From Peribacillus frigoritolerans_B (lineage in GTDB: Bacteria; Bacillota; Bacilli; Bacillales; DSM-1321): a stretch of DNA of 64,000 nt. The stretch spans positions 248,001 through 312,000 of the forward strand of contig NZ_JBIWES010000004.1 of the NCBI RefSeq assembly GCF_044762665.1, read 5' to 3'. Within the stretch, counting starts at the first letter, position 1. Each line of letters starts with the position of its first letter. This document shows, one piece after another, positions 60,087 to 64,000 of the stretch. The notes below the pieces were generated by a model. It did not search any database and was not told the origin of the DNA. It saw only the letters and a list, made by a program, of their open reading frames with translations. The translations under genes and the position numbers were made by a program.

Positions 60087-60112
60087 TTGACATAAAAAAA
60101 GGTACAATAATG
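60087..60112. promoter_or_regulatory. Shared upstream motif of paiB genes, copy 1
   Basis: TTGACATAAAAAAAGGTACA (from 60087) lies between paiB copy 1 and the MocR gene. A closely similar block occurs at 62633-62657 upstream of paiB copy 2. Direct TACAAT repeats are at 60081-60086 and 60103-60108. Candidate MocR binding site. Confidence 0.5.
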
Positions 60113-60141
60113 AACAAATATATATGTCAGAGGGAATGCAA

Positions 60142-61527
60142 ATGAATAATACCATTTTTACTTTTAATGATAACTCCCCAAAATACAAACAAATCTACGA
60201 GAAATTTAAATCATATATTGAACAAGGAGACATTTTGGCGAATGAGCAATTACCCTCCATTCGTCAACTTGCAGATTCCTTACATGTAAGCCGTAATACG
60301 ACTTTACTGGCATATGAGCAACTTGTTGCTGAAGGGTATATTCGTGGAGAGGGCAGAAAAGGCTATTTTGCAAATGAGTTAGAACCCCTAATATTTCAGG
60401 AGCCATTAATCTCTTATAATAAAAAGCAGACTGAGTCCAAGAAATCTCCAGTAGTTAATTTCAGGGCAGATGCCGTTGATCAAACACATTTTCCGTTGAA
60501 AATATGGAGGAGAATTGCTAATCAAGTATTAACATTACAGGATAGCTTTCGATACGGGGAACCATTTGGGGAAGAATGCCTGCGCGAACAAATCTCCACA
60601 TATTTATTCCAATCACGCGGAGTGAAAACAAATGCAAATGCAATTATTATCGGAAGCAGTACCCAACAAATGCTTGTATACCTTGGGCATATACTGAAGG
60701 ATGAATTCCAGAGTATTATAGTTGAAGACCCTGGTTATGACGGTGCTAGGGAAGCTTTTCAATTCCATCGTTTTATGTTTGAAACTTTGCCGGTTTATGA
60801 AACAGGTGCTGAACTTTCACAATTAGAACAAATGAAATCACGATTAATCTATGTAACCCCTTCCCATCAAAGTCCAATTGGAGTAAGCATGTCTATTCAA
60901 CAACGGCAATTGCTTATTCATTGGATTAACAAGATTCGTGGATATATTATTGAAGACGATTATGATAGTGAATTTCGCTATACACAAAAACCATTTCCTG
61001 CTCTTGCCTCCATTGATTCAGCAAGAGTCATTTATTTAGGAAATTTCTCGAAGTCCTTTCTTCCAGGAATTCGTTTAAGTTATATGGTCTTGCCACAGCC
61101 ATTATTAAATCGTTTTAAAAATCAGTTTCATCATTTTGAAGCTACTACCTCCCTGCTTAGCCAGCTTACAATGGCTAAACTTATGGAAGAGGGAGAATGG
61201 AGTCGACATATTAAACGAATGCGCCTTGTTTATAAAAGAAAAATGCAGCACCTAGTATCCACATTAAAAGAGCAATTCGCTCAAAATATATCAATTATTG
61301 GTGAACAATCTGGTTTGTACGTATTAGTCAAAGTACATCTGAAGCATTCAGAAGAATGGTTAATTCAACAAGCTTCCTTTCATGGCGTTACAGTGTACCC
61401 TACGTCCCTCTACTTCATTAAAAATAACACCGAAGGACCAATGGTTAAATTAGGTTTCAGTAATCTTTCCGCCGATGAAATTGATGTGGGTGTGAAACTC
61501 TTAAAGAAGGCATGGTTAAAAGAATAA
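60142..61527 (+). CDS. MocR family regulator (GntR DNA-binding plus aminotransferase domain)
   Basis: The protein is 461 aa. It has an N-terminal GntR winged helix (residues 1-75; LPSIRQLADSLHVSRNTTLL, EGYIRGEGRKGYF) and a C-terminal fold type I aminotransferase domain with the PLP lysine at about 304 (YLGNFSKSFLPGIRLSYM). MocR proteins (GabR, PdxR) sense amino-containing ligands or PLP. I chose ATG at 60142, with GAGGGA 6 bases upstream. It is divergent from paiB copy 1 and may control it; the shared upstream motif supports this. Confidence 0.85.
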   Translation: MNNTIFTFNDNSPKYKQIYEKFKSYIEQGDILANEQLPSIRQLADSLHVSRNTTLLAYEQLVAEGYIRGEGRKGYFANELEPLIFQEPLISYNKKQTESKKSPVVNFRADAVDQTHFPLKIWRRIANQVLTLQDSFRYGEPFGEECLREQISTYLFQSRGVKTNANAIIIGSSTQQMLVYLGHILKDEFQSIIVEDPGYDGAREAFQFHRFMFETLPVYETGAELSQLEQMKSRLIYVTPSHQSPIGVSMSIQQRQLLIHWINKIRGYIIEDDYDSEFRYTQKPFPALASIDSARVIYLGNFSKSFLPGIRLSYMVLPQPLLNRFKNQFHHFEATTSLLSQLTMAKLMEEGEWSRHIKRMRLVYKRKMQHLVSTLKEQFAQNISIIGEQSGLYVLVKVHLKHSEEWLIQQASFHGVTVYPTSLYFIKNNTEGPMVKLGFSNLSADEIDVGVKLLKKAWLKE

Positions 61528-61598
61528 CTCCACAATTCTTTGAACAAACGAATTGTAGCTGTTTTATTGAACAAAAATAATCTTCATAGGGACCTAAT

Positions 61599-61826
61599 AG
61601 GAAATCTCTAGCCTTATTAGTTATTGGATTTGGAGCGAGCTTCACATTTTTATCCTATGCAATGGAAACACTTCCTATGGGGACAGCTTATGGAATATGG
61701 GCGGGAATTGGTACGTCAGGTGGAGCAGTATTTGGAATGATTTTATACAGAATCTAAAGATTGGAAGGGCTAGTTATTATTTGGCTGGTATTAAGTGCAG
61801 CTTTAGGTCTAAAACTTGTTTCTTAA
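61599..61826 (+). pseudogene. Small multidrug resistance (SMR/EmrE-type) protein, broken
   Basis: The frame reads RKSLALLVIGFGASFTFLSY, AMETLPMGTAYGIWAGIGTS, GGAVFGMILYR; after loss of two bases near 61757 it continues SKDWKGLVIIWLVLSAALGL and KLVS-stop. This is helices 2-4 of an SMR exporter (PmGTAYaiWaGiGt). The first helix is missing and the frame is shifted, so the gene is dead. Confidence 0.75.
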
Positions 61827-61847
61827 TAAATAAATTGAAGGATAATT

Positions 61848-61880
61848 TTAAGCCTAATTTCCATATGAAATTAGGCTTAA
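61848..61880. terminator. Bidirectional terminator-like hairpin
   Basis: A perfect 14-base stem TTAAGCCTAATTTC / GAAATTAGGCTTAA has a 5-base loop. It lies between the SMR relic and paiB copy 2. Confidence 0.7.
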
Positions 61881-61931
61881 TTATTTAACAAATCTTCCAC
61901 AGTAGTTGAACAAGACAAAATCGGATAACTT

Positions 61932-62540
61932 TTATTTTTGTAGATTTTTCTTCATAAGAGATGCTACTTCTAAATTATCTTGTTGAGAAGTGTTTTCTAG
62001 ATGCTTAATTATTTCTTGACGTTCAACAGGGTGATTTTGACTTAATTTAGCTTTCGCTTCAATTTTTGTGATTTTTATTTTAAATGCTACAATCCCTTTA
62101 CTCATTCCTTCGATAAAACTGGAATCTATATCGTTTAAATTGTATGTGCTTTTTGGACTTTCATATTTGTTCACCATATCATTCAGGGAATCGAATATGA
62201 CTTTTTGATCTTCGTCAATCTCCATCTTTCCATATAAATGGATCGAAACATAATTCCAAGTAGGAACTGCCATCGTTGTTTCATACCAAGACGGAGATAT
62301 ATAACAGTGAGGACCTTGGAAAACCGCAAGAACTTGTTGGTATTCTATATCCTTCCATTGTTCGTTTGGGCGGGCAAAATGACCATATAAAGCACTTTCA
62401 ACTTTATTTAATATGAGTGGAAGATGGGTAGCGTACGGTTCCCCATTGTGTTGAGAATATAAAGTGGCAAAGCTGTACTTTTCGATAAAATCATAAATTA
62501 TTTCTTCATCCTTGAGTTGAAAATGTTTAGGTATATACAT
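61932..62540 (-). CDS. FMN-binding PaiB-like regulator/flavoprotein, copy 2
   Basis: The protein is 202 aa, begins MYIPKHFQLKDEEIIYDFIE and has ATHLPLILNK, LYGHFARPNEQWKD, VLAVFQGPHCYISPSWY and VPTWNYVSIHLYG. It aligns with copy 1 over its whole length, clearly a paralogue. Function as for copy 1: possible repressor or FMN-dependent enzyme. ATG at 62540 has AGGAGG 6 bases upstream. The upstream motif at 62633-62669 is shared with copy 1. Confidence 0.8.
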   Translation of the reverse strand: MYIPKHFQLKDEEIIYDFIEKYSFATLYSQHNGEPYATHLPLILNKVESALYGHFARPNEQWKDIEYQQVLAVFQGPHCYISPSWYETTMAVPTWNYVSIHLYGKMEIDEDQKVIFDSLNDMVNKYESPKSTYNLNDIDSSFIEGMSKGIVAFKIKITKIEAKAKLSQNHPVERQEIIKHLENTSQQDNLEVASLMKKNLQK

Positions 62541-63101
62541 GATTTACCTCCTCCTTAATAAAGCCTTTGTACTTTGCGGCTATCTCCAATTTTTAAAAAC
62601 TAAGTATTATATGAGATATTTTATTATGTATACTGACATCTAAAAAGGTACAATTATTAATAATTGTACATGTCAACCCTTTTGGATCTTCTCCGCGGAT
62701 ATAGCCTGTATATGATAGTAATAATGAAAATTCATTGATTTCACCTTTTATTTTGATGTATATAAACTTACATGTAGTGAATTAATTACGTTTTAAAAAA
62801 ATAACTTCAGCCGTATAAGGACCTGTACCTCAATTTGAAGCAGTAATTAAATGTGATTTCTGTTTAACCGGGCCCGACAGGTTATCCAACATCATAGTGA
62901 GTTATTTATGAATCAAAATAACAGATAGCTAATGGTGTTTTTTAATTGTACCCAGCAATCAGGCCAAATTATGGAATAATCCCTTCAAATAAAGTAACTT
63001 TATAACTAGATTATTAATTGGAAGCAAACAGATAGCCAATAATTATTCTCATTAGAAAGGATTGAAATAGTATCGAATTAAGACATTTAGAATATTTTTT
63101 A
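62541..63101. other. Intergenic region between paiB copy 2 and the lysR gene
   Basis: It contains the paiB copy 2 control region with a perfect palindrome, then about 400 bases without a gene. A leftward frame at about 62780-62850 reads ITASN-stop-GTGPYTAEVIFLKRN, possibly another gene remnant, not identified. The last 30 bases are the in-frame 5' extension of lysR. Confidence 0.4.
62633..62669. promoter_or_regulatory. Shared motif plus 22-bp perfect palindrome upstream of paiB copy 2
   Basis: TGACATCTAAAAAGGTACAA (from 62633) repeats the block found before paiB copy 1. It runs into a perfect palindrome at 62648-62669 with arms GTACAATTATT / AATAATTGTAC. Candidate operator for the MocR regulator encoded 1.1 kb away. 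Confidence 0.55.
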
Positions 63102-63995
63102 ATGGTCAGTAAAGAACTACATTTTACAAAAGCTGCTGAAAAATTAGGAATTTCGCAACCAACTTTAAGCCATCAAATTAAAATGCTTGAACAAGATGTA
63201 GGCTATGCACTTTTTAACCGTATTGGTAAGAAGATTGAACTTACTAAGGTAGGAGAAATTGTACAACAAGAAGCATTGAATATTCAAAATTCCTTACAAT
63301 GTATTTCTTCTCAAATTAAAGCACTTGCAAAAGTAGAAATCGGGGAATTGAAAATTGCTGTGTTACCAGGAGAAATAACTGATTTGGTAACTACTTTGTG
63401 TATTAAATTTAACCAATTATATCCGAACATTAGAGTGTTTATTCAAAGTACGGATCAAGTGGAAAAGGCTGTTTTAGAGAATCAAGCTGATTTTGGTATT
63501 GGTTTTGAATTCAATCGTTATGATATGTTGCTGGTGACGAAGTTGTATGAGGAAGAATTTTACCTGATTAGTAATCAAAGTAATGGAGAGCAGAAGGTTT
63601 CATTTTCCGATGTTTTAGACAGTTCTCTTATTTTATTTCCAAATATCCATCAATGCAGAAAAATGCTTGATAAAACGAGTCTTGAGGTTGGCAGGCAGAT
63701 AGAACCTATTGTCGAAACGTCTAGCATTGAATCTATCTTGAAGCTCGTTCGAAATGGGGTTGGCCGCAGTTTTGTTTCGCGTACATTATATGAATTTTAT
63801 GATACAGAGGATTTATTTTTCCAACGTATTGAAAAACCAACTTTGACTAGAGCTGTTTATCTCGTGATGAAAAAGAATCGTTTTATCAATTATGCAGCAC
63901 GTAAGTATATTAAGTTATTAATATGTGAAATCGAAAGGCTGCGTTTTCATACAGAAAAAGATGAAATAGCTTCTTTGAAAAGTTCTATATTATAG
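63102..63995 (+). CDS. LysR family transcriptional regulator
   Basis: From ATG at 63102 the product is 297 aa with the LysR helix-turn-helix ELHFTKAAEKLGISQPTLSH-QIKMLEQ and a substrate-binding domain (IGELKIAVLPGEITDLV). The family normally begins ten residues earlier, and the upstream codons encode exactly that: IELRHLEYFL, from 63072. The codon there is ATC, preceded by AAAGGA at 10 bases, and no ATG, GTG or TTG is available before 63102. Either ATC is used, or the gene starts late and lacks the first helix. The target and effector are unknown. Confidence 0.8.
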   Translation: MVSKELHFTKAAEKLGISQPTLSHQIKMLEQDVGYALFNRIGKKIELTKVGEIVQQEALNIQNSLQCISSQIKALAKVEIGELKIAVLPGEITDLVTTLCIKFNQLYPNIRVFIQSTDQVEKAVLENQADFGIGFEFNRYDMLLVTKLYEEEFYLISNQSNGEQKVSFSDVLDSSLILFPNIHQCRKMLDKTSLEVGRQIEPIVETSSIESILKLVRNGVGRSFVSRTLYEFYDTEDLFFQRIEKPTLTRAVYLVMKKNRFINYAARKYIKLLICEIERLRFHTEKDEIASLKSSIL

Positions 63996-64000
63996 TTTTT

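Noticed and set aside
1..64000. tRNA, rRNA, CRISPR arrays, prophage or defence islands, classical riboswitches
   Set aside because: I looked for cloverleaf-type ends, repeated spacers, phage structural genes and known leader motifs by eye and found none. A covariance-model scan would be needed to exclude small RNAs.

Overview
The window is a chromosomal segment of a low-GC, endospore-forming member of the Bacillaceae. The signs are strong AGGAGG-type ribosome binding sites, frequent TTG and GTG starts, a cotJABC spore-coat operon behind a sigma-E-like promoter, an H-type small acid-soluble spore protein relic, and many Bacillus-type genes (yuxL, ykuS, ydjO, yocH, cvfB, ykpA, helD, nos). A class IV PHA synthase pair (PhaR/PhaC) and the overall mix suggest a Bacillus/Peribacillus-like genome. 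This placement is inference; no rRNA or tRNA gene was seen. No phage module, CRISPR array, intact insertion sequence or replication origin was seen.

Layout. 0-3 kb: the end of a nitroreductase gene, then a leftward phaB-like/phaR/phaC operon. 3-9 kb: stress and housekeeping genes (OsmC, YkuS, CorA), a run of very small unknown proteins, bacterial nitric oxide synthase, and a YodB/CatR-type thiol-sensing HxlR regulator next to a thioredoxin-reductase-like flavoenzyme. 9-21.6 kb: YuxL peptidase, CBS and metallo-beta-lactamase-fold proteins, a translationally coupled SGNH hydrolase/ABC transporter operon, an MFS transporter, a double-PAS sensor kinase and a YitT membrane protein. 21.7-39.1 kb: two YdjO zinc-ribbon proteins, RecQ, a YocH-like wall hydrolase, cotJABC, CvfB, an AlaX-type editing protein, HelD, the ABC-F protein YkpA and an NlpC/P60 hydrolase.

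39.7-57.9 kb is a sugar-utilisation block. A mutarotase, an arabinose-type symporter and araB-araD-araA are read leftward, and araR is divergent. A consensus sigma-A promoter carries an AraR operator in its spacer, with a catabolite (cre) site downstream. Next comes a fructan module: a DeoR-type regulator, an RbsB/A/C-type ABC importer, a secreted GH32 fructanase and a PfkB fructokinase. The simplest reading is extracellular release of fructose, ABC import and phosphorylation inside the cell. Two cre sites and a set of 10-bp-phased TTTGRTT repeats lie between the regulator and the importer.

Gene debris fills the gaps of this block and the region after it: an IS110-type transposase fragment, an sspH pseudogene with two stops, an AraC tail, a frameshifted small membrane protein, an NlpC/P60 fragment, TetR, LysE and SMR relics. 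The last 5 kb holds two paiB paralogues, one divergent from a MocR-type regulator, sharing an upstream motif, and a LysR gene whose expected start codon reads ATC.
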